A stretch of 64,000 nt of DNA, from positions 1,870,501-1,934,500 of the forward strand of contig NZ_CP015199.1 in the NCBI RefSeq assembly GCF_001648155.1, read 5' to 3'. Positions 51,116-61,214 of this stretch are shown here, one piece after another. A program made the position numbers and the translations under genes. This DNA is from Chryseobacterium glaciei. GTDB lineage: Bacteria; Bacteroidota; Bacteroidia; Flavobacteriales; Weeksellaceae. The stretch's first letter is position 1. Every line of letters begins with the position of its first letter. The notes below the pieces were generated by a model that was not told where the DNA came from, ran no database searches, and saw nothing but the letters and a program-made list of their open reading frames with translations.

Positions 51116-54100
51116 ATGGCTTCAAATAAAATACAATTTAGAAGTATTCATGAACTTAAAGACCCAGCTTTAAATAATAAGCTGGCTCAGAAAGAGTTTC
51201 AGGAAGAAATTCCGGTAGAAGATTTCCTTGGAGATGCTGAACAAAACGGATCAAGTACTTCAAGAAGAGATTTCTTAAAGTTACTAGGATTCTCTACAGC
51301 GGCGGTAACGCTTGCTGCTTGTGAAGCTCCGGTAATTAAAACGATTCCTTACGTAGTAAAACCTCATGATATTATTCCGGGGGTTCCAAATTACTACGCT
51401 TCAACATATTTTGATGGGTTCGATTTCGCTAGTGTTTTAGTAAAAACTCGTGAAGGTAGGCCAATCAAGATTGATCCAAACCCGGCTGCTGGTGATTTAG
51501 GTAAAACTAACGCTAGAGCTCAGGCGGCTGTACTTTCTCTTTATGATAATGATAAAGTAAAGCAACCTAAGCTAGACGGTAAAGACGAAACTTTCGATAA
51601 AGTAGATGATTTCGTTCTTAAAGGATTAGAAGAAGCTAAAGCAGCAGGAAAGAAAATCGTTCTTTTATCTCAGTCTTTTGCTTCACCTACTTTCAAAAAG
51701 TTATTCGCTGATTTTAAAGCAAAATATCCTACAGCTGAACTTGTAACTTTTGATGCTTTCCCTTACTCTGCAGGATTAGATGCTGCTCAAGAAGTATTCG
51801 GACAAAGAGCATTACCAGTTTACGATCTTAAAGGTTCTGAATTGGTAGTTTCTTTCCAGGCAGATTTCTTAGGAGATTACAACGCTGGAAGTTTAGAAAC
51901 TTCTTTTGCTGAGGCAAGAAAACCGGGAGCAAGCATGTTGAGACACATCCAAGTGGAATCAAACATGTCTTTAACTGGTGCTAATGCTGACTCAAGATAT
52001 AGATTAAAGCCAAGTGCTGTAAACAAAACTTTAGTTGAAGTTTACAATGCAATCGTAGGAGGAGGCGCTGCTTCTGACAAGATTGCTTCTGAGATCGTAA
52101 AAGAATTACAAGCTAAAGGCAGCAAAGCAGTTGTATTGGCTGACGGTTCTAAAGGAGCTCAGGTTCTTGCACACTTGATCAACCAAAAATTAGGTTCAGT
52201 AGCTTTCACTGGTAAAGCGAACTTCTTAAGAGAATTTGACCAAGCAAGATATAACGAATTCTTAGCATGGGTAAATGCAGGACAAGTTGGAGTATTAATT
52301 ACAAACAACGTAGATCCTATCTACTCTCATCCAAAAGGAGAAGATTTCAAAAAATCTTTATCTAAAGTTGCTTGCGTAGTTGCTGTTGCAGATAAGAAAA
52401 ATGAAATGTACAAAGCAGCGAAAGCTGTAATTCCTGTAGCTAACTGGCTAGAATCTTGGGGTGATATGGAACCTCAGACTGGAGTTTATACATTAATGCA
52501 GCCTACAATCCAAAAAATCTACAAATCAAGACAGATTGAAGAATCTCTATTGGTTTGGAAAAATGGAAAAAACAATGCTGCTAATAACTATTACGATTAT
52601 TTAAAAGCAAGTTCTGCTTCAATCTTAGGAGCAACTTCTTTCAATAAAGCTTTATACAACGGTATCGTTCCTTCTAATAATGCAACAATGTTGTCTTATG
52701 CAGGTGGAAATGGTGCTCAAGCTATTGCAGAATTAGGAAACTTCAAAGCTTCCGATCTAGAATTAGTATTATATACTACTACTGCAATGGGAGATGGTAC
52801 TCAGGCAAACAACCCTTGGTTGCAGGAATTACCAGATCCAATCACTAGAATGTCTTGGGATAACTACTTGACAATTTCTCCTAAAGATGCAGAAAGATTA
52901 GGTATTGAAAACGATCTTAATGCTAGAATGCAGTTAGATGGTTCTATCGTAAACCTTACTGTAAACGGAGTAACAATAAAAGATGTTCCTGTATTCATTC
53001 AGCCGGGACAAGCAGACGGATCAGTTGGTCTTGCGCTTGGATATGGTAAGAAAAACTCAGGAGCTACTGCTGATACAGGTGTAAATGCTTATCCTTTATT
53101 TGATGGTTCTAACTTAGCTATTTCAAACGCTAAGATTGAAAAAACAGGTGAAGATCATGAGTTTGCTGGTATCCAGCTTCAGAATACTCTAATGGGACGT
53201 TACGAGATTGCTAAAGAAGTTCCTTTAGCTGAATATATTAACGTAGCATTCGATGACGAACACAAAGGATGGAACAAGCCTTTGGAGTACCACACAATTA
53301 GCGGTGCACTTCCAGCAGGTAAAATTGACCTTTGGGATGCATTCGATGATACAGATGGTCCTCACTTCAACTTATCTGTTGACTTGAACTCTTGTACTGG
53401 TTGTGGAGCATGTATTATTGCTTGTCAGGCAGAAAACAACGTTCCTGTTGTAGGTAAAGAAGAGATCAGAATGTCTAGAGATATGTATTGGTTAAGAATT
53501 GACCGTTACTACTCTGCTAAAGAAAAGATCGAAACTAAAGAAGGTATTGAAAGAGGACTTAACGTTCCTAACTTATACGACATCTTAATCGAGCCAAACG
53601 AAAGTCCAGATGTGATTTTCCAACCGGTAATGTGTCAGCATTGTAACCACGCTCCATGTGAAACTGTATGTCCGGTAGCGGCTACTTCTCACAGTAAGCA
53701 AGGTCAAAACCACATGGCTTACAACAGATGTATTGGTACTAGATATTGTGCAAACAACTGTCCGTATAAAGTAAGACGTTTCAACTGGTTTACATATAAC
53801 TTGAATGATAAATTCGACTTTAATCAAAATAACGATTTAGGAAGAATGGTTCTTAACCCGGATGTTGTTGTAAGAACAAGAGGGGTTATGGAGAAATGTT
53901 CAATGTGTATCCAAAAGACTCAGGCAACTATTCTTACAGCTAAGAAAGAAGGAAGAAAAGTTACAGACCATGAATTCCAAGACTCTGTTGCGTGTGCATC
54001 AGCTTGTTCTACAGGATCTATGAAGTTTGGAGACATGAATGACAAAGAATCTGAAATTAGAAAACTATATTCTAGTAACAGAAGATATTATTTACTAGAA

Positions 54101-54163
54101 GAGATCGGAACCAAGCCAAACGTGTTCTATCACACTAAAGTAAGAAACAGAGTAGAAAAATAA
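51116..54163 (+). CDS. actB: alternative complex III iron-sulfur subunit, ActB
   Basis: This 1015-residue periplasmic subunit has a Tat-type signal (SRRDFLKLLGFSTAA, twin Arg at residues 50-51) ending in the lipobox LAAC with Cys at 69. The N-terminal two thirds resemble molybdopterin oxidoreductases but hold no cofactor in this family. The C-terminal third has four ferredoxin-like Cys clusters: CTGCGACIIACQ, CQHCNHAPCETVCP, CIGTRYCANNCPYK, and CSMCIQK with CASACSTGSM, expected for three 4Fe-4S and one 3Fe-4S centres. It links quinol oxidation in ActC to the hemes. Confidence 0.95.
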   Translation: MASNKIQFRSIHELKDPALNNKLAQKEFQEEIPVEDFLGDAEQNGSSTSRRDFLKLLGFSTAAVTLAACEAPVIKTIPYVVKPHDIIPGVPNYYASTYFDGFDFASVLVKTREGRPIKIDPNPAAGDLGKTNARAQAAVLSLYDNDKVKQPKLDGKDETFDKVDDFVLKGLEEAKAAGKKIVLLSQSFASPTFKKLFADFKAKYPTAELVTFDAFPYSAGLDAAQEVFGQRALPVYDLKGSELVVSFQADFLGDYNAGSLETSFAEARKPGASMLRHIQVESNMSLTGANADSRYRLKPSAVNKTLVEVYNAIVGGGAASDKIASEIVKELQAKGSKAVVLADGSKGAQVLAHLINQKLGSVAFTGKANFLREFDQARYNEFLAWVNAGQVGVLITNNVDPIYSHPKGEDFKKSLSKVACVVAVADKKNEMYKAAKAVIPVANWLESWGDMEPQTGVYTLMQPTIQKIYKSRQIEESLLVWKNGKNNAANNYYDYLKASSASILGATSFNKALYNGIVPSNNATMLSYAGGNGAQAIAELGNFKASDLELVLYTTTAMGDGTQANNPWLQELPDPITRMSWDNYLTISPKDAERLGIENDLNARMQLDGSIVNLTVNGVTIKDVPVFIQPGQADGSVGLALGYGKKNSGATADTGVNAYPLFDGSNLAISNAKIEKTGEDHEFAGIQLQNTLMGRYEIAKEVPLAEYINVAFDDEHKGWNKPLEYHTISGALPAGKIDLWDAFDDTDGPHFNLSVDLNSCTGCGACIIACQAENNVPVVGKEEIRMSRDMYWLRIDRYYSAKEKIETKEGIERGLNVPNLYDILIEPNESPDVIFQPVMCQHCNHAPCETVCPVAATSHSKQGQNHMAYNRCIGTRYCANNCPYKVRRFNWFTYNLNDKFDFNQNNDLGRMVLNPDVVVRTRGVMEKCSMCIQKTQATILTAKKEGRKVTDHEFQDSVACASACSTGSMKFGDMNDKESEIRKLYSSNRRYYLLEEIGTKPNVFYHTKVRNRVEK

Positions 54164-54188
54164 AGTTTAAATAATAAATAGGTAAAAA

Positions 54189-55586
54189 ATGTCAGGACAT
54201 TACGAAGCTCCGATAAGGGAACCTCTAATTATTGGTCACAAAACTTATCACGATATTACGGAAGATATCGCACGACCTATCGAAGAAAGAGCAGGAAAAT
54301 TATGGTGGGTATCACTATATGCAGCCTTAGTTCTTTTCATCTATGGATTCGGCTGTATCGCTTATACTATCGGAACAGGTATTGGAGCATGGGGGCTTAA
54401 CAGAACTATTAACTGGGGTTGGGATATTACCAACTTCGTATGGTGGGTAGGTATCGGTCACGCCGGAACACTTATCTCCGCAGTATTATTATTATTTAGA
54501 CAGCGTTGGAGAATGTCTGTAAACCGTTCAGCTGAGGCGATGACTATCTTCGCGGTTGTTCAGGCGGCAATCTTCCCTGTTATCCACATGGGTAGAGTTT
54601 GGGTAGGATATTGGGTTTTCCCTTTACCTAACCAGTTTGGTTCTCTTTGGGGGAACTTTAACTCTCCTCTACTTTGGGACGTATTTGCGATCTCTACGTA
54701 TTTCTCAGTATCAACCGTATTCTGGTTCATGGGATTAATCCCTGACTTTGCGATGATCAGAGATAGAGCAAAAACTCCTTGGACAAAGAAAATATATACA
54801 TTCCTAGCATTCGGTTGGGGTGGTAAAGCAAAACACTGGCAGAGATTCGAAGAACTATCTTTGGTTCTTGCAGGTTTAGCAACTCCACTTGTATTCTCAG
54901 TACACACTACCGTATCTTTTGACTTCGCAACTTCGGTTATTAAAGGATGGCACTCTACGATCTATCCTCCTTACTTCGTTGCTGGAGCAATCTTCTCAGG
55001 ATTTGCAATGGTACAAACACTATTGTTGATCGCTAGAAAAGTTTGTCACTTAGAAGACTATATTACAATGTATCATATCGAAATTATGAACATCGTAATT
55101 ATCTTAACAGGTGGTATGGTAACTGTAGCTTATGCAACTGAATATTTCATCGGATGGTACTCAGGATCAAGATTTGAAGACTTTACTTATCTTTCTCCAG
55201 GTGCAGCAACTGGTCCTTATTGGTGGGCTTTCTGGGCATTGATTACTTGTAACTTAATTATTCCTGCATTATTCTGGTTTAAGAGAGTAAGAACAAATAT
55301 TATTGCAACATTTGTTATTGCATTAATCATTAACATCGGTATGTGGTTCGAGCGTTTTGATATTATCGTTATCAACCTTTCTAGAGACTACTTACCTGGA
55401 TCTTGGACAATGTTTAAGCCAACGATCATTGATGTAGGTGTATACTTAGGAACAATCGGATTCTTCTCTGTATTATTCTTACTATATGCAAGAACATTCC
55501 CTGTAATTGCACAGGCCGAATTGAAATCAATTCTGAAAATCTCAGGTGAAACTTATAAAGCAAAAGAAGGAGATGAGCACCACTAA
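54189..55586 (+). CDS. actC: alternative complex III membrane subunit, ActC (NrfD/PsrC family)
   Basis: This 465-residue polytopic protein has about ten membrane helices in the NrfD pattern. It begins with a cytosolic segment (REPLIIGHKTYHDITEDI), and ITNFVWWVGIGHAGTLISA supplies the quinol-site His region. It is thought to bind menaquinol and to take part in proton translocation. It starts 25 bp after actB. Its end overlaps actD by 14 bp. Confidence 0.94.
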   Translation: MSGHYEAPIREPLIIGHKTYHDITEDIARPIEERAGKLWWVSLYAALVLFIYGFGCIAYTIGTGIGAWGLNRTINWGWDITNFVWWVGIGHAGTLISAVLLLFRQRWRMSVNRSAEAMTIFAVVQAAIFPVIHMGRVWVGYWVFPLPNQFGSLWGNFNSPLLWDVFAISTYFSVSTVFWFMGLIPDFAMIRDRAKTPWTKKIYTFLAFGWGGKAKHWQRFEELSLVLAGLATPLVFSVHTTVSFDFATSVIKGWHSTIYPPYFVAGAIFSGFAMVQTLLLIARKVCHLEDYITMYHIEIMNIVIILTGGMVTVAYATEYFIGWYSGSRFEDFTYLSPGAATGPYWWAFWALITCNLIIPALFWFKRVRTNIIATFVIALIINIGMWFERFDIIVINLSRDYLPGSWTMFKPTIIDVGVYLGTIGFFSVLFLLYARTFPVIAQAELKSILKISGETYKAKEGDEHH

Positions 55587-56094
55587 AATTGTATACGGAC
55601 TTTATGCTGATGACGACGATCTAATGAACGGCGTTAAGGCATTCAACGATAAAGGGATTGCGATAAACGAAGTTTATACTCCATTCCCGGTTCACGGACT
55701 AGATAAAGCTTTAGGTTTAAAGAAAACTAGAATCTCTGATGCTGCTTTCTTCTATGCTCTTTACGGTCTTACCATTGGTGCTACTGTAACTTGGTATGTG
55801 ATGAATCATGACTGGCCTCAAAATATTGGTGGTAAACCTGCTTTTGACTGGGCACACAATATGCCTGCATTCGTAGTTCCAATGTTTGAATTGATGGTTT
55901 TCTGTGCCGCTCACATGATGTCATTAACTTTCTTGGTAAGAAACAAAATGTATCCTGGAGCTCCTGCACAAAACCCGGATCCTAGAACTACAGATGATAA
56001 ATTCCTTATGGAGTTTGTAACTGAAGATGTAGAATCTGTAAAGCAGTTGCTTATTGAAACCGGAGTTGAAGAAATAACTGTTAAAGACGCTTAA
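55573..56094 (+). CDS. actD: alternative complex III subunit ActD (DUF3341)
   Basis: This 173-residue protein belongs to DUF3341. The N-terminal cytosolic part (YGLYADDDDLMNGVKAF, TPFPVHGLDKALGL) is followed by two membrane helices (about residues 60-80 and 100-120) and a cytosolic end that reads FVTEDVESVKQLLIETG. It stabilises the complex at the membrane. The ATG at 55573 inside the actC 3' end is preferred because the family begins near this residue; GAAGGAG lies directly before it. Confidence 0.92.
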   Translation: MSTTKIVYGLYADDDDLMNGVKAFNDKGIAINEVYTPFPVHGLDKALGLKKTRISDAAFFYALYGLTIGATVTWYVMNHDWPQNIGGKPAFDWAHNMPAFVVPMFELMVFCAAHMMSLTFLVRNKMYPGAPAQNPDPRTTDDKFLMEFVTEDVESVKQLLIETGVEEITVKDA

Positions 56095-56095
56095 A

Positions 56096-56797
56096 ATGAA
56101 AAAGAATGTATTAAAAATTACAGCAATTTTAGGTTTAACTACAGTTTTACTTAATTCTTGCGGACCGAAAGAAAACACTCCGTTGGTATATTTCCCGGAT
56201 ATGTACTTTCCTGTAGCTTATGATCCATTGATGAAAGCTCAGGATGCGTATTCAGATCATGAAAATGAAATTCCTGCATTTGTTAAAAATAGTTTTGCAA
56301 CAGGTCTTGGTCCTGTAGAAGGATCGGTTGCTCAAAATAGTGACGGTGTTTTTGAAGAAGGTTTACTTCCAAAAAATGTAGACGAATATAACGCAGGTTA
56401 TGATGCATCTAAAAAACTAAATGCTTCTCCTTTAAATCCGGCAAACGCTGCTAAGGATATTGAAAGAGGAAAAATGTTATTCGACCATACTTGTGCTGCA
56501 TGTCACGGAACAGGAGGTGATGGACAAGGACCAATTGTACAAAGCGGTGCTTTCTCTGGTGTACCAAACTATGCTGATAGAGAAATTACTGTAGGATCTG
56601 TTCATTATGTATTAACAAACGGTAGAAATGCGATGGGTTCTTATGCTGGACAGCTTAACGCTGGAGACAGATGGAGAGTGGCAATGTATGTGATGAGCGC
56701 CTTCAAAAAAGGAGCAACAGCACCTGCAGCAGCTACAACGGCTACAGCTACACCAGCTGCAGCTGCAACAGAGACTACTACCGAAACTAAAAAATAA
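56096..56797 (+). CDS. actE: alternative complex III monoheme cytochrome c lipoprotein, ActE
   Basis: This 233-residue lipoprotein has the signal KITAILGLTTVLLNSC with Cys near residue 22. One heme motif CAACH lies in FDHTCAACHGTGGDGQGP, with the axial Met probably in NAMGSYAG. An Ala/Thr-rich tail follows. It passes electrons from ActB/ActA toward the oxidase. It starts 1 bp after the actD stop codon. Confidence 0.93.
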   Translation: MKKNVLKITAILGLTTVLLNSCGPKENTPLVYFPDMYFPVAYDPLMKAQDAYSDHENEIPAFVKNSFATGLGPVEGSVAQNSDGVFEEGLLPKNVDEYNAGYDASKKLNASPLNPANAAKDIERGKMLFDHTCAACHGTGGDGQGPIVQSGAFSGVPNYADREITVGSVHYVLTNGRNAMGSYAGQLNAGDRWRVAMYVMSAFKKGATAPAAATTATATPAAAATETTTETKK

Positions 56798-56805
56798 GAA
56801 AAGAA

Positions 56806-58137
56806 ATGTATAGTTTTTCACCAAAATTAAAATCAACTTCTCTAATACTTCTTGTTGTAGGTTTAGTTCTGTTTGGTATTGGTTTTTTCTTGAATAAAGG
56901 AATTAGCACAGAAAGAATAGAACAAATGATGGAAGCTGTTCATGCTTCCGGTCATACTGCTCCTACACATTCAAGTGAAATGATTGGTCCTCAGGATCAC
57001 GCTTCTCACTTGGAGCATGCAGAACTACAGATTCACAATCAGCCTTTAGCGGCAATACACTTTGTGGCTGTATTTTTCTTTGGAGTAAGCTGCGCGGTAT
57101 TATTTTTCTATTGTATTCAGCACGCTGCTCACGCAGGATGGCCAATTATTATTACAAGAGTAATGGAAGCTATTGCTTCTTACATCCCTTACGGTGGTGC
57201 AATCTTGGTAATTTTAATGCTATTGAATATCTTCCAACAAGGTCACTTATTCCATTGGATGGATCCGGATTTAACAGATCCAAATTCTGCACATTTTGAT
57301 GTGATCTTATTTGAAAAGAAAAGATTCTTAAATATTCCTTTCTATGCAATCAGAACATTGATCTACGTTATCGGAGCATCATTCTTCGCATGGAAATTGA
57401 AAGCACAGTCTAAAAAAGTAGATGATACAAAATCTTTAGTTGAGTATCAGTTCCTTTACAGATGGGCTGTTGGATATATCGCATTCTTCGGGTTTGCTTC
57501 TGCAGCTTGGGCTTGGGACTGGTTGATGTCTATTGACCCTCACTGGTATTCTACAATGTATATCTGGTATTCAATGGTTAGCTGCTTATCAAGTGGTATT
57601 GCTGTTATCATTTTATTAAGTGTTTATCTTAAGAAAAATGGTTTCTTACCACAGTTCAATGACAATCACTTGCATGATTTAGGAGTATTCCTTTTCGCTA
57701 CAAGTATGCTTTGGACGTACACATGGTTCGCACAGTTTATGCTTTATTGGTATGCAAACGTACCGGAAGAGGTTAACTACTTCTTCGGAAGATTCCAACA
57801 CTATGGTGTTACTTTCTTACCAATGTTGATCATCAACTTCTTATTACCATTATTGGTATTAGTAAGTAGCAGCATCAAGAGAAACTACAGAGTAGTTACA
57901 GTAATGGCGATCGTGGTTATTTTAGGTCACTTATTAGATTACTTCAATATGGTTATGCCGGGAACGGTAGGACCTTTCTGGAACACTCCGGAAGTATTGT
58001 TACTAATATTAGGAGCTGTATTATTTGTAGTTGGATTGTTTATGTTTACAGTGCTTTCTGCATTAGCTAAACTTAAATTGATTCCTACAGGTAACCCATT
58101 CTTACATGAATCTGAAATTTATGAGTATCCTTTCTAA
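56806..58137 (+). CDS. actF: alternative complex III membrane subunit ActF
   Basis: This 443-residue polytopic protein has about ten membrane helices, related to ActC but shorter in its N-terminal loop. Its His-rich periplasmic loop lies near residues 45-75. WAWDWLMSIDPHWYSTMYIW and the following helices are typical of this family. It is the last gene of the operon, followed by a strong terminator. Confidence 0.93.
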   Translation: MYSFSPKLKSTSLILLVVGLVLFGIGFFLNKGISTERIEQMMEAVHASGHTAPTHSSEMIGPQDHASHLEHAELQIHNQPLAAIHFVAVFFFGVSCAVLFFYCIQHAAHAGWPIIITRVMEAIASYIPYGGAILVILMLLNIFQQGHLFHWMDPDLTDPNSAHFDVILFEKKRFLNIPFYAIRTLIYVIGASFFAWKLKAQSKKVDDTKSLVEYQFLYRWAVGYIAFFGFASAAWAWDWLMSIDPHWYSTMYIWYSMVSCLSSGIAVIILLSVYLKKNGFLPQFNDNHLHDLGVFLFATSMLWTYTWFAQFMLYWYANVPEEVNYFFGRFQHYGVTFLPMLIINFLLPLLVLVSSSIKRNYRVVTVMAIVVILGHLLDYFNMVMPGTVGPFWNTPEVLLLILGAVLFVVGLFMFTVLSALAKLKLIPTGNPFLHESEIYEYPF

Positions 58138-58162
58138 GGACTTGTAACAAAATAAAACTTTA

Positions 58163-58195
58163 AAAGACTGATTATTAATTAATCAGTCTTTTTTT
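58163..58195 (+). terminator. Rho-independent terminator of the act operon
   Basis: AAAGACTGATTA and its perfect reverse complement (5-base loop) are followed by a T-run. Confidence 0.88.
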
Positions 58196-58282
58196 ATGGA
58201 ATGAATTCATCATTTCGGGCAACTTTTTTAAAATTGTTTCGTCTTATCATTAGATTGGTTATATAACTATTAAAAATTTATT

Positions 58283-59299
58283 ATGAAAAAAAGTTATCTG
58301 TTTTACATTCTATTTGTTTTTGCATTTCAGTTGATCAATGCGCAGTCTGTTACTTTTGTTTCGGAGAAAACAAATAAGCCACTTCCCAAAGTTTCGGTTT
58401 TCGGAAAAGACGGAAGTATTCTTGCCTTTTCTGATATTGATGGAAAAATAGATAAAAAGTCTATTGATCCGGCTCAGGAAAAATTTCAGATTATATATGA
58501 TAACTTTTCGGTTGCCACACTCTCCTATTCAGATTTTGATAAAGAGGTTATAAAAATTAATGACAGAGTAAAAGATATCGAAACGGTAGTTATTAAAAAT
58601 AATAAACCTGCAAAATATATTTTTGTAAAAGGAAATTTTAATTCTTATGTAACCGTCAACAACAAACTGAATTGCTATACAGACGGAATCGTCACTTATA
58701 TTTTTGATAATAAAACCAAGAAACTGAAAAGCACAAATGTTGAACAATACAGAGTTTACAGACTCGAAGATGTAAAGTTTGAAAAAAAACAAACTGCAAT
58801 GTGGGATTATGATGCAACACTGGAGGTTCCGGATTTAAAAGAAGTGGGAAATATTTTAGATTATAAAAGTAAAAGATCTACCATCAAAGAATTGAAAGGT
58901 GACCAGAAAGATCAAATCGAAATCACAGGTGAAGCCTTACAGAAAAAAGAATTTGCATTGTTCGGGTACAGATTTTTTGATATTAAAAGTATCTTAAATC
59001 TCTCCTATGAAAAAGGAAGCAAAAAAACATTGCGCGATTTATTAGAATTTAATGAGATCAATTTTTTAAAACTGAAACATAAAAGCGAACCCGATTACAA
59101 TCAATTAATTCTTTACACCAACTTCTATCCTACAGAATTAAACTTCAGCAACGAGAATGATATCGAAAAAGTGAAATTCAAAACAGATAACAGCAATTAT
59201 CAGTCAAAATTCTGGGAAACACCATATTTTCCGAATATGCAGAGTGTTTTTAGCTCATTTTTTAAAGATGATTTAAAAGAGCAACAAAATAAAAAATAA
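58283..59299 (+). CDS. secreted protein with carboxypeptidase-like regulatory domain
   Basis: This 338-residue protein has a signal peptide (ends FQLINAQ). Residues about 20-100 look like a CarboxypepD_reg-like beta-sandwich (TNKPLPKVSVFGKDGSILAF then DIDGK), as found at the start of SusC-type receptors, but no plug or barrel follows. The rest is Lys/Asp/Asn-rich with no family I recognise. It is probably an envelope protein. It lies between the act operon terminator and a lipoprotein gene with its own promoter box, so it may be a single-gene unit. Confidence 0.6.
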   Translation: MKKSYLFYILFVFAFQLINAQSVTFVSEKTNKPLPKVSVFGKDGSILAFSDIDGKIDKKSIDPAQEKFQIIYDNFSVATLSYSDFDKEVIKINDRVKDIETVVIKNNKPAKYIFVKGNFNSYVTVNNKLNCYTDGIVTYIFDNKTKKLKSTNVEQYRVYRLEDVKFEKKQTAMWDYDATLEVPDLKEVGNILDYKSKRSTIKELKGDQKDQIEITGEALQKKEFALFGYRFFDIKSILNLSYEKGSKKTLRDLLEFNEINFLKLKHKSEPDYNQLILYTNFYPTELNFSNENDIEKVKFKTDNSNYQSKFWETPYFPNMQSVFSSFFKDDLKEQQNKK

Positions 59300-59325
59300 A
59301 AAATGTCTTTTCGTAAAGGTTTTAT

Positions 59326-59333
59326 TAAATTTG
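59326..59333 (+). promoter_or_regulatory. -7 promoter box of the lipoprotein-apt unit
   Basis: TAAATTTG lies 17 bp upstream of the ATG at 59351 and downstream of the alternative ATG at 59303. This decides the start. Confidence 0.55.
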
Positions 59334-59350
59334 TAGCAAACCAAAAAAAC

Positions 59351-60547
59351 ATGAAAAAGTTTTCTTTTCTACTAATTTTCAGCTTATTGCTTTTCACGGC
59401 ATGTAAGAAAGATCATGTAGATGCTACAAGTACACAAACTTTGCAGTCTAGTATCAATGATATGACTTCTAGCCTTCCAACCATTAAACAGATAAAATTT
59501 AATGAAGCTCTTTATATTCTTAAAACATTTGGAGTAGAAGCTGATGGCGATGTAAACGAATTGAAAGCTCTTGGAAAGCTTGTTAACGGAAAAAAAGTCC
59601 CCGAAATTTTGACGATGGCCGATCAGGTTGCTCAAAAAAACGGTATCGAATGGGCAAGTACTGCTCCACCATCATTAGGTGAAATGAATATCTTCGGTGA
59701 CGAAAAAGCAAAAGAAAGTGATCCAAACGACGTTAAAGCGAGCTCTTTAAGCATCATCACAAGACCTTCTGCGGATGACGGAAATGGCGCAACTGCGATC
59801 CAAATTATTCCAAGATTGGTAGATAATGCGGGAAATCCTGTTGCCTTTACCGGAGCCGGTCTAGAAGCAACTTTAGAGGTTTTCAGTAATGGAGTAAGGC
59901 TTTCTACCGCTAAAAACCTGATGCAGGATAATAATTTCAAAGGATTTAACCTTAAATTCTCATCTCTTCTTGCTTCAAAAGTGGTTGACAATAAAATCGA
60001 CATCACGGTTTCTGTAAAAACAACTGCAAAAACGTTCAAAATGTCTAAAATCGGACTGGATGTTAATGCATCAGCATTGAAAGTTCCTGCACCACCAAAA
60101 GTAGATTCTACAGCGGTAAACCAAGATCCTGCAGCTATTGACCCGAATAATCCTACGACGACAGTTCCAACAACAGGAACAACAGATCCTGCGGCAACTA
60201 CAACGCCTGCTACACCAAAGCAACCGACTGCAGATCCTAAAAATACAGTAACTAAGTTTTTAAATAACGTAAGTTCACAAAACCTAAAAGCGGCTTTTGA
60301 TGCATCAAACAACCCAAATTGGGGAAGTTATGAGTCTTTCTCGAACCCAACTTCAGGTTTTGGATCTGTGAAAAATGTTAGCGTTAAAAACATCAGCTCA
60401 AACGCTACCAATCCAAACAATGCAAGTGTAAATGCAACCTACGATGTTACCGATAAAAATGGAAAAACAACTTCATTAAAGGTAACTTTCGGACTTAAAA
60501 GTGTAAACGGAGACTGGAAAATTTCCAGCTATAAAATAAACCCATAA
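59351..60547 (+). CDS. lipoprotein with Pro/Thr-rich linker and NTF2-like C-terminus
   Basis: This 398-residue lipoprotein has the signal MKKFSFLLIFSLLLFTAC, Cys at residue 18. The N-terminal half is mixed alpha/beta and unrecognised. A Pro/Thr/Asp-rich linker spans about residues 255-300. The C-terminal about 100 residues look like an NTF2-like/DUF4878 fold (TVTKFLNNVSSQNLKAAFDA ... GLKSVNGDWKISSYKI). The function is unknown. It is followed directly by apt (stop TAA then ATG), so the two are cotranscribed. Confidence 0.65.
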   Translation: MKKFSFLLIFSLLLFTACKKDHVDATSTQTLQSSINDMTSSLPTIKQIKFNEALYILKTFGVEADGDVNELKALGKLVNGKKVPEILTMADQVAQKNGIEWASTAPPSLGEMNIFGDEKAKESDPNDVKASSLSIITRPSADDGNGATAIQIIPRLVDNAGNPVAFTGAGLEATLEVFSNGVRLSTAKNLMQDNNFKGFNLKFSSLLASKVVDNKIDITVSVKTTAKTFKMSKIGLDVNASALKVPAPPKVDSTAVNQDPAAIDPNNPTTTVPTTGTTDPAATTTPATPKQPTADPKNTVTKFLNNVSSQNLKAAFDASNNPNWGSYESFSNPTSGFGSVKNVSVKNISSNATNPNNASVNATYDVTDKNGKTTSLKVTFGLKSVNGDWKISSYKINP

Positions 60548-61084
60548 ATGGCTTCAAAAGAACTCATCAAAAAACTGGAAGATACGATTGAAAATATTCC
60601 TGATTTTCCGATTCCGGGGATTCAGTTTAAAGATATCTCTCCTATTTTCTTAGATCCAAAACTTTACGAAGATGTTATTAAAGATTTGGTAGCTTTCAGT
60701 AAAGGAAAAGTAGATGCAGTCTGCGGAATCGAAAGCCGAGGCTATTTATTCGGAATTGCGATTGCGGTAGCACTAGAAGTTCCGTTTATTCTTATCAGAA
60801 AAGCAGGAAAGCTTCCTCCACCCATCATTTCAGAAAAATATGATCTCGAATATGGAAGTGCAGTAATCGAAACCCGCGAAGGACAGATCAAAAAAGGACA
60901 AAGAATTTTAATTCATGACGATTTATTAGCAACAGGTGGAACTACAGAAGCCGCTGCTAAATTAGTTGAAAAACAAGGCGCAACCGTAACTCAATTCAGT
61001 TTCCTGATTGGTCTTACAGGTCTTAATGGTGATGAAAAATTAAAAAAATTTAACTCCGAGATCTATCATATTTTAGAATATTAA
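60548..61084 (+). CDS. apt: adenine phosphoribosyltransferase
   Basis: This 178-residue enzyme salvages adenine to AMP with PRPP. The features are ESRGYLFGIAIAVALEVPFI, the flexible loop RKAGKLPPPIISEKYDLEYG and the PRPP-binding loop ILIHDDLLATGGTTEAA. The length is normal. It starts immediately after the lipoprotein stop codon. Confidence 0.96.
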   Translation: MASKELIKKLEDTIENIPDFPIPGIQFKDISPIFLDPKLYEDVIKDLVAFSKGKVDAVCGIESRGYLFGIAIAVALEVPFILIRKAGKLPPPIISEKYDLEYGSAVIETREGQIKKGQRILIHDDLLATGGTTEAAAKLVEKQGATVTQFSFLIGLTGLNGDEKLKKFNSEIYHILEY

Positions 61085-61097
61085 AATGTATAAATAT

Positions 61098-61130
61098 AAA
61101 GATGCTGAACAATGTTGAGCATCTTTTTTA
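61098..61130 (+). terminator. terminator of apt
   Basis: AAAGATGCTGAAC pairs with GTTGAGCATCTTT (one mismatch), followed by a T-run. Confidence 0.8.
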
Positions 61131-61214
61131 ATCTAAAAACAAGCAATTTTTCAAGAGTTTAAATGATTTATCTAAAGCTTTGATACAGTTTTATTAATAA
61201 TACTCATAAAGTAT

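Noticed and set aside
59632..60312. A 226-codon open frame on the minus strand
   Set aside because: It is antisense to a lipoprotein with a clear signal, linker and domain. Its Val/Ala/Gly-rich content is a by-product of the opposite Thr/Pro/Asp-rich coding.
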